DNA of 7,818 nt from Gammaproteobacteria bacterium. GTDB taxonomy: Bacteria > Pseudomonadota > Gammaproteobacteria > SZUA-229. The notes below the pieces were generated by a model. That model was given only the letters and a program-made list of their open reading frames with translations, was not told where the DNA came from and did not search any database. The stretch is from assembly GCA_026998145.1 (NCBI GenBank), contig JALTRC010000505.1, positions 631-8,448 of the forward strand. Direction: 5' to 3'. Shown in pieces: positions 1 to 6,974 of the stretch. How positions within the stretch are numbered: the first letter of the stretch is position 1; the number at the start of each line of letters is the position of its first letter. A program made the position numbers and the translations under genes.

Positions 1-1719
1 ATCGGTGATGAAGTCCATATCGCCATCATTATCCACATCGGCTAATGCGATGGACTTGGCTGCGCTCAGGTTTAAGCCACTATCCGTGAAAGTGCCATCA
101 CCGGCATTGAGATAGACATGACTATGAGCAGCGTTTCCGGTCGCGATATCCTGATCCCCATCTCCATCCAGATCGGCAAAAGCCAGGTCATTGAGACAGT
201 CATTGTACGTTGGGTCATCACCAATATCCTGGACGCTGTCAGTAAAACTGGCTGTTCCATCATTGTGATAAATGGACACGAGATTTGAGCCACTGCAACC
301 ACCGCTTGCAATATCCAGGTCGCCATCCGAGTCTATATCAGCGACTGCGATGGCTCTTGTAACGGCATTTCCCAGTTCCTTTTCAAGGCGTCTAAAGTTG
401 CCGCCACCATCATTGATAAGGATTCTGTCGGGCTTGCCGAACTCAAAGCCTGACTGTTGCAGGTAGTTACCAAGCACGGCATCAAGATCTCCGTCACCAT
501 CGAGATCAGCGAGGGCAATGTCCTTCGTCATTGCGCCATCGAAGACATGGGTTTTCGTGAATGCCCCAGTACCATCATTGGAATAAGTCCGAACAAACCC
601 TTTACCAATTGCTGCGGCTACAAGATCCTGGTCGCCATCACCATCCAGGTCTGCCAACAGAACCGTCCGGTCAAATGCGACATTGATATCGGAGATGAGG
701 CCAAGGTTTTGTCCACTGTTGATAAATTTTCCTTTTCCATCATTAAGAAATATCTCGGTTCCGTTATCAAGATTGTTACCGGAAATGAGATCTATATCAC
801 CATCATTGTCGATATCACCAAGTGTCAAACCGTAGGTGTTCGAGTTACCAAGTTGTTGCATGCTGTCGGAAAATGTTCCTTTGCCATCGTTGAAATAAAT
901 GCGGTTTACACCAGAGATATCTGCGAGACTCTTATTTCTTGCCATAGCAAGATCCAGGTCACCATCACCATCAAGATCAGCGAGTGCTTGAACTTGTACC
1001 TGTTGATCTCCAACTATTTGGCCACTGTCATTAAAATTTCCCCGGCCGTCATTTAAATATAGATTACCCGTCAGCAAATCCATGTCTCCATCACCATCGA
1101 CATCACCGACCTCCAGGCTGGTTGCCCCGGGAATGGTCTGGCCGCTGTCTGAAAACACCCCTTTGCCATCATTCAGAAAAATCATGGTCATATCGCCGGC
1201 GCTGTGTACGGCCAGTAGATCAAGGTCTTTGTCACCATCGATATCCACTAATCTGCCTGCAGATAGCGGCAGAGTCAATGATTGTGAGCCGGTCTGGTTT
1301 AATAATATTTGATCGGTATCGACAAAATTACCATTACCATCATTGAGCGAAACTGTACTGTAAGATGAATAGCCAGCCACCAGATCAAGATCCCCATCAG
1401 CATCTATATCACCCAGTGTTACACTTTCTGGTTCTCTTAGTCCGGACATACCAATAAGGAAGTTGCCATCACCCTGATTCAGGAAGACGCAATTACCGAC
1501 CAGGTCGATGTCGCCATCGCCATCAATATCCCCTTTTGCAAGGCTATAACCCTCGTTACAAAAGGGAGCCTGTATAAAAGCTGATGTTTCTGAACTATTA
1601 CCTGGAATGTTGGGTTGAGTTGCACTGGTTTCAGTGTTCGATGCGCCACCTCCCCCACAGGCGGTGAGCACCATAGTGATTGCACCAAACAATATGGATG
1701 TGAAGCCCCTTTTTTTCAT
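1..1719 (-). CDS. FG-GAP/VCBS-repeat lipoprotein, C-terminus cut by window edge
   Basis: An uninterrupted frame of 573 codons runs from ATG at 1719 to base 1 with no stop, so the C-terminus lies outside. The N-terminus is a lipoprotein signal: basic MKKR, a hydrophobic stretch, then lipobox LTAC with Cys21 followed by Gly residues. With no Asp at +2, outer-membrane sorting is likely. The rest is a chain of repeats with the calcium-loop pattern DxDxDGDxD. Motifs begin near residues 64, 104, 159, 206, 248, 302, 357, 405, 461, 516 and 561, eleven in all, spaced 40-56 residues. Each link also carries a Y/F-L-NDGxGxF motif. This is the FG-GAP_3/VCBS beta-propeller family, often extracellular and involved in adhesion or ligand binding; no enzymatic domain is visible. 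Two cysteine pairs (54/77 and 475/508) could form disulfides. An in-frame ATG at 1731 is an alternative start; 1719 is preferred because GGGGTG lies just upstream. It lies downstream of a luxR-type gene. The specific role is unknown. Confidence 0.9.
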   Translation of the reverse strand, partial: MKKRGFTSILFGAITMVLTACGGGGASNTETSATQPNIPGNSSETSAFIQAPFCNEGYSLAKGDIDGDGDIDLVGNCVFLNQGDGNFLIGMSGLREPESVTLGDIDADGDLDLVAGYSSYSTVSLNDGNGNFVDTDQILLNQTGSQSLTLPLSAGRLVDIDGDKDLDLLAVHSAGDMTMIFLNDGKGVFSDSGQTIPGATSLEVGDVDGDGDMDLLTGNLYLNDGRGNFNDSGQIVGDQQVQVQALADLDGDGDLDLAMARNKSLADISGVNRIYFNDGKGTFSDSMQQLGNSNTYGLTLGDIDNDGDIDLISGNNLDNGTEIFLNDGKGKFINSGQNLGLISDINVAFDRTVLLADLDGDGDQDLVAAAIGKGFVRTYSNDGTGAFTKTHVFDGAMTKDIALADLDGDGDLDAVLGNYLQQSGFEFGKPDRILINDGGGNFRRLEKELGNAVTRAIAVADIDSDGDLDIASGGCSGSNLVSIYHNDGTASFTDSVQDIGDDPTYNDCLNDLAFADLDGDGDQDIATGNAAHSHVYLNAGDGTFTDSGLNLSAAKSIALADVDNDGDMDFITD

Positions 1720-1743
1720 TTTGCACCCCATTAAAAGGCATTC

Positions 1744-1771
1744 ATTATCAATTTTCAGAATCAGGCTACAA
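1744..1771 (-). promoter_or_regulatory. Candidate sigma70 promoter of the FG-GAP lipoprotein gene
   Basis: On the minus strand, TTGTAG (1771-1766) is followed by a 16-base spacer and GATAAT (1749-1744), which matches the -10 consensus at five of six positions. The -35 match is weak (three of six). Transcription would begin near 1737, about 18 bases before the ATG at 1719. A weak -35 is what one expects of an activator-dependent promoter, but the call rests on hexamer matching alone. Confidence 0.35.
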
Positions 1772-1792
1772 TACCCAAAATACTACTTCAAG

Positions 1793-1808
1793 CTACGTAT
1801 TTTCGTAG
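1793..1808. promoter_or_regulatory. 16-bp dyad, candidate LuxR-type operator
   Basis: CTACG-TATTTT-CGTAG is a perfect inverted repeat with 5-bp arms and a 6-bp centre. It has the CT-N12-AG outline of lux-box-type operators but lacks the inner GTA/TAC bases of the Vibrio consensus. It sits between a LuxR-type gene and the lipoprotein gene, centred about 63 bp upstream of the predicted transcription start. Short dyads like this arise by chance in gaps of this size, so this is only a candidate. Confidence 0.25.
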
Positions 1809-1909
1809 GAAATCGCAGAGCAGGAATTCCTCATATAAGGGGGCACAACCACAACTCACTGGAGTTAATAAAAAGCTGGTGAGGTAGCGGGGTTCTATAA
1901 AAGTAAGGC

Positions 1910-2656
1910 TCAGAAGGGTGTGATCAGATTTAACCTGATTGCCTTCACAACGGCGGTAATCCGGGAGTTGACTTGCAGTTTCCTGAAGATGTTTCGCAAA
2001 TGAAAATCGACGGTATGTTCAGAAACAGAGAGGATTTTTGCGATTTCCCAATTGCTCTTTCCGGTGGCTACCCAGTTGAGTACTTCCTTTTCCCGGTGAG
2101 TGATACGGGGTACTGAAATCCGTGTATCCTTTCCTTGACTGATAATGCTTCTGTAGACCAGATTGAACTGGTGAGCCATGGCATTGATCAGTGAAAGCTT
2201 GTTCTTGTCAAGCTCCACACCGCCGTCGCTGCTGGCAAATCCCATACCGGCTACTTCTCCACCCAATCCGTGTAGTGGCACGGCAATCCCATCCAACAGC
2301 CCCGCCTCCCTGGCTTCATCGAGCACCTGTTTCTCCTTTTTCGACAGGCGATAGACATGTTCTAGCTGGTCCCAGAAAAAAGGCCCGTCATACCAGCTTG
2401 TTACATATCGTCTGACCGGGTCGATATTTTCATAGCCTTTTTCAAAATAATATGCCATCCAGTCTTCTGGATAACTACGAACCACCCCATGTCCCGCTTG
2501 TTGGTTAATAGAGGGGTGATCTGTCATAAGGCTGAAGAGGACACGGTTCAGGCCCAATTGAGAAGAGTAGCTATCCAGGCATTCAAATAGCTCATCGGGG
2601 GTTTGAGCTTTATTGGAAGTTTCCACATAGGAGCAAAAATCAATGTAATCATTCAT
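1910..2656 (-). CDS. LuxR-family quorum-sensing transcriptional regulator
   Basis: A 248-residue protein of the standard LuxR/TraR/LasR size. The N-terminal autoinducer-binding domain (about 15-165) keeps the residues conserved in acyl-homoserine-lactone receptors: W66, Y70, D79-P80, W95 and G123, matching TraR W57, Y61, D70-P71, W85 and G113 with one inserted residue before W95. The C-terminal GerE helix-turn-helix (about 182-245) keeps E189, L193 and G199 (TraR E178, L182, G188) and the recognition segment SVSEHTVDFHLRNIFRKL. It should bind an acyl-HSL or similar ligand in the cytoplasm, dimerise and control target promoters. I chose ATG at 2656 because AGAGG lies 11 bases upstream. A longer version from TTG at 2689 has no ribosome binding site and would begin before the predicted transcription start. 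No luxI-like synthase is in the window, so it may be a LuxR solo. The FG-GAP lipoprotein gene 190 bp downstream is a plausible target, though only by proximity. Confidence 0.92.
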   Translation of the reverse strand: MNDYIDFCSYVETSNKAQTPDELFECLDSYSSQLGLNRVLFSLMTDHPSINQQAGHGVVRSYPEDWMAYYFEKGYENIDPVRRYVTSWYDGPFFWDQLEHVYRLSKKEKQVLDEAREAGLLDGIAVPLHGLGGEVAGMGFASSDGGVELDKNKLSLINAMAHQFNLVYRSIISQGKDTRISVPRITHREKEVLNWVATGKSNWEIAKILSVSEHTVDFHLRNIFRKLQVNSRITAVVKAIRLNLITPF

Positions 2657-2667
2657 TACGAAATTGA
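2640..2667 (-). promoter_or_regulatory. Inverted repeat over the luxR-type start codon
   Basis: In the minus-strand transcript UCAAU-UUC-GUAAU-GAAUG-AUUAC-AUUGA can fold into two 5-bp helices around a 5-base loop, with a 3-base bulge on the 5' side. The AUG start (2656-2654) is partly in the stem, and the AGAGG ribosome binding site lies immediately 5' of the structure. It is AU-rich and weak, so it could tune translation or be incidental. As DNA, the inner 15 bp is a perfect dyad that could also be a protein site. Confidence 0.25.
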
Positions 2668-2693
2668 CCTCTGTCTGGCATGATTTCAAACGG

Positions 2694-2722
2694 ATTGCAT
2701 AGTCAATTTATCAGATTGTCAG
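2694..2722 (-). promoter_or_regulatory. Candidate promoter of the luxR-type gene
   Basis: CTGACA (2722-2717, five of six to the -35 consensus) is followed by a 17-base spacer and TGCAAT (2699-2694, four of six to the -10 consensus). Transcription would begin near 2687, about 30 bases before the ATG at 2656. This spacing supports the ATG start over the upstream TTG at 2689. Confidence 0.3.
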
Positions 2723-2770
2723 CTACTTATCCTGGCTTGTTTATGCTGTCGTACGCAGTATGATTATAGG

Positions 2771-2854
2771 TGTCATTCCGGCGAAGGCCGGAATCCAGAG
2801 TGTATGCGAAGATACCGGGTTCCGGAACTACGCTGCGCTATGTCCGGAATGACA
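2771..2854. repeat. 84-bp inverted-repeat (MITE-like) intergenic element
   Basis: The ends are perfect 11-bp inverted repeats, TGTCATTCCGG (2771-2781) and CCGGAATGACA (2844-2854). Inside are two hairpins: ATTCCGGC-GAAG-GCCGGAAT (2775-2794) and TTCCGGA...TCCGGAA (2820-2849). From memory, this sequence type (GTCATTCCGGCGAAGGCCGG) is a dispersed intergenic repeat in many proteobacteria. It encodes nothing and would be mobilised, if at all, by an enzyme encoded elsewhere. The right half recurs at 2950-2984. Confidence 0.7.
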
Positions 2855-2899
2855 TATAACAACCTGAATATGCTTTTCTCTGCGTCTGCGTCAAAAACA
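2820..2899. repeat. Direct repeat, copy 1
   Basis: The first 63 bases (2820-2882) match 2950-3012 with a single substitution (A2862 versus G2992). Similarity then resumes at TCTGCGTCAAAAACA (2885-2899) after a gap of about 10 bp relative to copy 2. The copy contains the right hairpin of the MITE-like element and the start of a CTCTG-rich tract. Confidence 0.85.
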
Positions 2900-2904
2900 G
2901 TTAT

Positions 2905-2942
2905 TGTCGGGTTACGGCAAAAGGCGCCTAACGCCGACCTAC
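2905..2942. repeat. Imperfect palindromic intergenic repeat
   Basis: The left arm TGTCGGGTTACGGC and the right arm GGCGCCTAACGCCGACC are imperfect inverted copies around an A-rich centre. From memory it resembles the dispersed GTCGGGTTACG...TAACCCGAC palindromes found between genes in many bacteria. It takes the place of the left half of the MITE-like element beside the second direct-repeat copy. Confidence 0.5.
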
Positions 2943-2949
2943 AGCTGGA

Positions 2950-3039
2950 TTCCGGAACTACGCTGCGCTATGTCCGGAATGACATATAACAGCCTGAATA
3001 TGCTTTTCTCTGTGCCTCTGTGCCTCTGCGTCAAAAACA
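2950..3039. repeat. Direct repeat, copy 2
   Basis: This is a second copy of 2820-2899, offset by 130 bp, with one substitution in the first 63 bases and about 10 extra bases in the CTCTG tract. It keeps the TTCCGGA...TCCGGAA hairpin and the right terminal repeat CCGGAATGACA (2974-2984) but not the left end, so it is a partial element. Confidence 0.85.
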
Positions 3040-3067
3040 AACTTCGCGTCCTTCGCGTCTTCGCGTC
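3008..3067. repeat. Short-period tandem tracts next to the valS stop codon
   Basis: CTCTGTGC is repeated at 3008-3015 and 3016-3023, followed by CTCTGCGT. CTTCGCGTC is repeated at 3042-3050 and 3051-3059, followed by TTCGCGTC at 3060-3067. The tract ends 5 bases before the valS stop codon. No hairpin plus U-tract terminator is recognisable here, so how valS transcription ends is not clear from the sequence. Confidence 0.75.
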
Positions 3068-3072
3068 AAGTT

Positions 3073-5850
3073 TTACAGCGCAGAAATTTTCTCCGCCTGC
3101 TCCTGCAACTGCTTTAATGCGGTTTCCATTTCCGCCACCCGTTCCCGTTCTTTATTGACCACCGCTTCCGGCGCCTTGTCGGCAAAGTTGGGGTTGTTCA
3201 GCTTGGCATTGCTCTTTTCCAGATTGCTTTCCAGCTTGCCGATTTCCTTGTTCAATCGGGCCAGTTCTGCATCCTTGTCAATCAGTCCGGCCAGGGGAAT
3301 CAGCAGTTTCATTTCGCCCACCAGTGCGGTGGCCGATTCCGGTGCGGTTTCCCTATCGGCCAGTATGTCCACCTGTTCCAGCTTGGCGAGGAACTTGATA
3401 AACACTTCGTTATTCTCATAACGCTGTTTATCTTTATCACTGGCATTTTGCAGCAGAATGGCGAGCTTTTTGCCCGGTGGAATATCCATCTCCGAGCGAA
3501 TTTTGCGCACGCCGATAATAAACTGCTTCATCCATTCCAGCTCGGCTTCCGCCTCTACATCTTTTAATGTCTCGTCTGCAACCGGGAAGGGTTGCAACAT
3601 AATGGTATCGCCAGACACGCCTGCCAGAGGCGCAAGGGTCTGCCACAGCTCCTCGGTAATAAAAGGCATCAAGGGATGATTGATGCGCAGGATGGTTTCT
3701 AGCACCTGCACCAGTGTGCGGCGGGTGCCGCGCCTTTGAGCATCGTTAAAGCTATCTTTTAACAGCACCGGTTTGGACAGTTCCAGATACCAGTCGCAAT
3801 AGTCTTCCCATACAAAGGCATAAATGTCTTTAGCGGCCATATCGAAACGGTAGTTGTCGATATGTTCGGCCACCTTGCTTTCCACATCCTGCAGGCGGGA
3901 TAGAATCCAGCGATCCCCGATGGAAAGTTCGATATCACCACCCTCGATGCCCGTGTCCTGATCTTCCGTATTCATCAGCACATAGCGGCTGGCATTCCAG
4001 AGCTTATTGCAGTAATTGCGATAGCCCTCGATGCGGTGCATGTCCAGACGAATATCCCGGCCGGTTGAGGCCAGAGCCGCAAAGGTAAAGCGCAGGGCAT
4101 CTGTGCCAAAGGCGGGGATGCCATCGGGGAATTGCTTGCGGGTGGCCTTTTCGATCTTGGCGGCCATTTTCGGCTGCATTAAACCGCCGGTGCGTTTTTT
4201 CACCAGAGATTCCAGATCAATGCCATCGATTAAATCAATCGGGTCCAGTACATTGCCCTTGGACTTGGACATTTTCTGGCCTTCCGCATCCCGCACCAGA
4301 CCGTGAATATAAATCTCCTTGAAGGGCACTTCTCCGTCCATAAACTTCAGCCCCATCATAATCATGCGGGCCACCCAGAAGAAAATAATATCAAAGCCGG
4401 TTACCAGTACGCTGGTGGGGTAGAACTGTTTCAATCGTTGGGTTTGCTCAGGCCAGCCCAGGGTGGAGAATGGCCAGAGGGCAGAGGAAAACCAGGTATC
4501 CAGCACATCTTCGTCCTGACTCAGCTTCACATCATCGGCCAGATTATGTTCCCGGCGCACAGCATCTTCGTTTGCGCCCACATACACATTGCCGGCTTCA
4601 TCGTACCAGGCGGGAATGCGATGGCCCCACCAGATTTGCCGGGAGATGCACCAGTCCTGGATATTGTTCATCCATTCGTAATAGGTTTTATCCCAGTTTT
4701 CCGGCACAAACTTGATGCGGCCTTCCTTAACCGCAGCAACTGCCGGCTCTGCCAGTGGTGCTACTTTTACATACCACTGATCCGTAAGGAATGGCTCAAT
4801 AACACTGCCGGATCGATCCCCCCGTGGCACCATCAGCTTGTGGTCTTCCACTTTTTCCAGCAGCCCCAGCTCATCCAGGTCATGAACAATCATGTCGCGG
4901 GCTTCGTAGCGGTCAAAGCCCCGGTATTTTTCCGGCGCCTCGTCATTGATGCAGGCATCCACCGTGAGAATATTGTACCGGGGCAGATTATGACGCTGCC
5001 CCATTTCCGCATCATTGAAATCATGGGCCGGGGTGATTTTGACGCAGCCGGTACCAAATTCCATATCCACATAATCATCGGCAATAATAGGAATTTCACG
5101 GCCCACCAGCGGCAGGGTAATGGTTTTGCCAATCAGTGACTGATAACGCTCATCATCCGGGTGTACGGCAACGGCGGAGTCCCCCAGCATGGTTTCCGGG
5201 CGGGTGGTGGCGACCACCAGATGGCCGGAGCCATCGCTCAGCGGATAACGGAAATGCCACAGATGGCCGGATTCCTCTGCGGAAATCACCTCAAGATCGG
5301 AAACCGCCGTGTGCAGCACCGGGTCCCAGTTCACCAGACGCTTGCCCCGGTAAATCAGGCCTTCTTTATAAAGCTGGATAAAGACTTTCTGCACCGCCTC
5401 AGACAGGCCTTCATCCATGGTAAAGCGTTCATGCTCCCAGTCTAAAGAGGTGCCCATGCGGCGTAGCTGGCGGGTGATTTCACCGCCGGAATGTTCCTTC
5501 CACTCCCAGACTTTTTCAATAAACTTTTCACGGCCCAGATCATGACGGGTTTGACCGGCTGCATTGAGCTGGCGCTCCACCACCATCTGAGTGGCGATGC
5601 CTGCATGGTCACAGCCGGGCTGCCACAGGGTGTTGTCTCCCTTCATGCGGTGGTAGCGGGTCAGGGCATCCATAATGGTGTCCTGGAAGGCGTGCCCCAT
5701 GTGCAGGGTGCCGGTGACATTGGGGGGCGGAATCATAATGCAGTAGCTGTTGCTGTCCGTGTCATCTTCACGGGGAGCAAAATAGCCCTGGGCTTCCCAT
5801 GTTTGGTACCACTTTTGTTCAATAGCACTGGGGGTGTAGGTTTTTTCCAT
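3073..5850 (-). CDS. valS: Valyl-tRNA synthetase
   Basis: The 925-residue protein is close to the usual bacterial length (E. coli about 951). It charges tRNA-Val with valine using ATP in the cytoplasm. Class I signatures are intact: HIGH-type HMGH at 50-53, preceded by PPPNVTGTL, and KMSKS at 526-530. The CP1 editing domain, which hydrolyses mischarged Thr-tRNA(Val), shows TTRPET (215-220) and GTGCVKITPAHDFND (266-280). A tryptophan-rich class I segment RQIWWGHRIPAWY follows. After the catalytic core come the helical anticodon-binding domain and a C-terminal coiled coil (about 858-925) that contacts the tRNA. The start at 5850 gives the family N-terminus (MEKTYTPSAIEQKWYQTWE), with a modest GGA upstream. 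The gene is preceded by its own promoter and is followed directly by repeat tracts. Nothing is missing or broken. Confidence 0.98.
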   Translation of the reverse strand: MEKTYTPSAIEQKWYQTWEAQGYFAPREDDTDSNSYCIMIPPPNVTGTLHMGHAFQDTIMDALTRYHRMKGDNTLWQPGCDHAGIATQMVVERQLNAAGQTRHDLGREKFIEKVWEWKEHSGGEITRQLRRMGTSLDWEHERFTMDEGLSEAVQKVFIQLYKEGLIYRGKRLVNWDPVLHTAVSDLEVISAEESGHLWHFRYPLSDGSGHLVVATTRPETMLGDSAVAVHPDDERYQSLIGKTITLPLVGREIPIIADDYVDMEFGTGCVKITPAHDFNDAEMGQRHNLPRYNILTVDACINDEAPEKYRGFDRYEARDMIVHDLDELGLLEKVEDHKLMVPRGDRSGSVIEPFLTDQWYVKVAPLAEPAVAAVKEGRIKFVPENWDKTYYEWMNNIQDWCISRQIWWGHRIPAWYDEAGNVYVGANEDAVRREHNLADDVKLSQDEDVLDTWFSSALWPFSTLGWPEQTQRLKQFYPTSVLVTGFDIIFFWVARMIMMGLKFMDGEVPFKEIYIHGLVRDAEGQKMSKSKGNVLDPIDLIDGIDLESLVKKRTGGLMQPKMAAKIEKATRKQFPDGIPAFGTDALRFTFAALASTGRDIRLDMHRIEGYRNYCNKLWNASRYVLMNTEDQDTGIEGGDIELSIGDRWILSRLQDVESKVAEHIDNYRFDMAAKDIYAFVWEDYCDWYLELSKPVLLKDSFNDAQRRGTRRTLVQVLETILRINHPLMPFITEELWQTLAPLAGVSGDTIMLQPFPVADETLKDVEAEAELEWMKQFIIGVRKIRSEMDIPPGKKLAILLQNASDKDKQRYENNEVFIKFLAKLEQVDILADRETAPESATALVGEMKLLIPLAGLIDKDAELARLNKEIGKLESNLEKSNAKLNNPNFADKAPEAVVNKERERVAEMETALKQLQEQAEKISAL

Positions 5851-5890
5851 GATTCCGGCTGTCGCTTTGGATAATTGTAAATGGGGCGGG

Positions 5891-5919
5891 ATTATACTCT
5901 ATTCGGCCGTCCTTGTGAT
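5891..5919 (-). promoter_or_regulatory. sigma70-type promoter of valS
   Basis: A perfect -10 box TATAAT (5896-5891, minus strand) lies 17 bases after ATCACA (5919-5914), which matches the -35 consensus at four of six positions. Transcription would begin near 5884, giving a leader of about 34 bases before the valS ATG. The leader is too short for a T-box or other large riboswitch. valS can therefore be transcribed apart from rsgA. Confidence 0.65.
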
Positions 5920-5958
5920 GCTTACATGGGGAAGTTGCTATGGATGAAAAACGATGGA

Positions 5959-6969
5959 CTAAAGGGCGTATTCCTGACGCATTTTCTGATAATGCTGGAA
6001 GCGCTGGGGGGATATTTTACCGGCATCCCGGGCGGCCAGAATGGCGCAGCCCGGCTCATGCTTGTGGGAGCAGTTGGAGAACTTGCAGTGGCCGATAAAG
6101 GGGCGCAGCTCCTTAAAACCATAGAGAATATCATCGGCGGATGTATTCCACAGACCAAAATCCCGCACCCCCGGGGAATCAATTAGCTGGCCGCCACAGC
6201 TCAGATGGTAGAGCATGGAGCTGGTGGTGGTGTGTTTGCCTTCGCCGGTGGCGCTGGATAAATCGCCAATGCGAATATCATGCTCCGGCAGCAGGTGCAT
6301 AATCAGCGAGGATTTGCCCACCCCGGACAGACCGACAAAAATACTGGTTTTGTTTTTAAGCTGCTCATGCAGCTCATCAAAACCTTCATCGCTGACATTG
6401 CTGGCCCTGATAATGGGATAGCCCAGATGCTGATATTCCGCTTCCAGCCGGGCAATTTGCTGGCGGTTTTCCTCACTGAGCAAATCGATTTTATTGAGCA
6501 GAATAATGGGCGCGGCCGGCAGGTTTTCGGCGGCCACCAGATAGCGATCAATCAAATAGGCATTCGGCTCCGGCTGCAGGGAGGAGACAATCACAATCTG
6601 GTCGATATTGGCGGCCATGGGTTTGAGCTTGCCGCCAAAGCCGGGTTTTTGCAGCAGGGACTTTCGTGGTTCCAGTGCCACAATCACCCCTTCTCCGTCA
6701 CCGGCCTGCTGCCAGATGACCTTGTCCCCACAGACCAGCGCCCCCAGATTCTGTCGGGCCACGCAGCGAAAAAGCTGCTGCTGGTCATCTTCTACAATCA
6801 GGCGCTGGCCAAAATTGCTGATAATCTGGCCGCTTTGCTCCGGGCCAAGTCCCTGACCGGAAAGTTGCTGGATTTTTTGCTGGGAGTTGGCTTTGGCCTT
6901 GCGGCGACGTTGCTGCTGAATGTCGGCAATGCGCCGCTTTTGCTGCTGGGAAATTCGCCGCTTAGCCAA
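5959..6969 (-). CDS. rsgA: Small ribosomal subunit biogenesis GTPase RsgA (YjeQ)
   Basis: A 336-residue circularly permuted GTPase that binds the 30S subunit late in assembly, checks the decoding centre and releases RbfA. An N-terminal basic tail (1-30) precedes an OB-fold domain (about 40-120). The G motifs then come in permuted order: G4 NKID at 159-162, G1 GLSGVGKSS at 213-221, G3 DSPG at 264-267. The C-terminal zinc site has C295, C300, H302 and C308, with the same C-x4-C-x-H-x5-C spacing as E. coli RsgA. The start is TTG at 6969. No ATG is available, and the resulting N-terminus MAKRRISQQQKRRI fits the family (Pseudomonas RsgA begins MAKR). No ribosome binding site is visible; the cytochrome stop codon lies 5 bases upstream, so translation is probably coupled to that gene. 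A promoter for valS follows in the downstream gap. Confidence 0.97.
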   Translation of the reverse strand: MAKRRISQQQKRRIADIQQQRRRKAKANSQQKIQQLSGQGLGPEQSGQIISNFGQRLIVEDDQQQLFRCVARQNLGALVCGDKVIWQQAGDGEGVIVALEPRKSLLQKPGFGGKLKPMAANIDQIVIVSSLQPEPNAYLIDRYLVAAENLPAAPIILLNKIDLLSEENRQQIARLEAEYQHLGYPIIRASNVSDEGFDELHEQLKNKTSIFVGLSGVGKSSLIMHLLPEHDIRIGDLSSATGEGKHTTTSSMLYHLSCGGQLIDSPGVRDFGLWNTSADDILYGFKELRPFIGHCKFSNCSHKHEPGCAILAARDAGKISPQRFQHYQKMRQEYAL

Positions 6970-6974
6970 AAGGG

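Noticed and set aside
457..1056. Plus-strand open frame of 199 codons opposite the lipoprotein gene
   Set aside because: It is the complement of the Asp-Gly repeats, giving a monotonous Ile/Thr-rich product with no domain; the minus-strand reading has a signal peptide and conserved motifs.
1..1600. Regularly spaced similar DNA motifs (about 120-170 bp apart) that could suggest CRISPR or satellite repeats
   Set aside because: The similarity follows codons of the DxDxDGDxD loops, spacing varies, and the frame stays open throughout; it is protein repeat structure.
1853..1866. AACTC-ACTG-GAGTT hairpin as terminator of the luxR-type gene
   Set aside because: The stem is only 5 bp and no T-tract follows it in the direction of transcription.
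2657..2689. Eleven-residue longer start (TTG at 2689) for the LuxR-type protein
   Set aside because: No ribosome binding site, and it would precede the predicted transcription start; ATG at 2656 has AGAGG upstream.
2804..3158. Short plus-strand open frames over the repeat cluster
   Set aside because: They are translations of duplicated repeat DNA, without a ribosome binding site or a recognisable product.
4303..5139. Plus-strand open frame of 278 codons opposite valS
   Set aside because: It lies wholly within the conserved valS coding region, and its product resembles no family; a shadow of valS codon bias.
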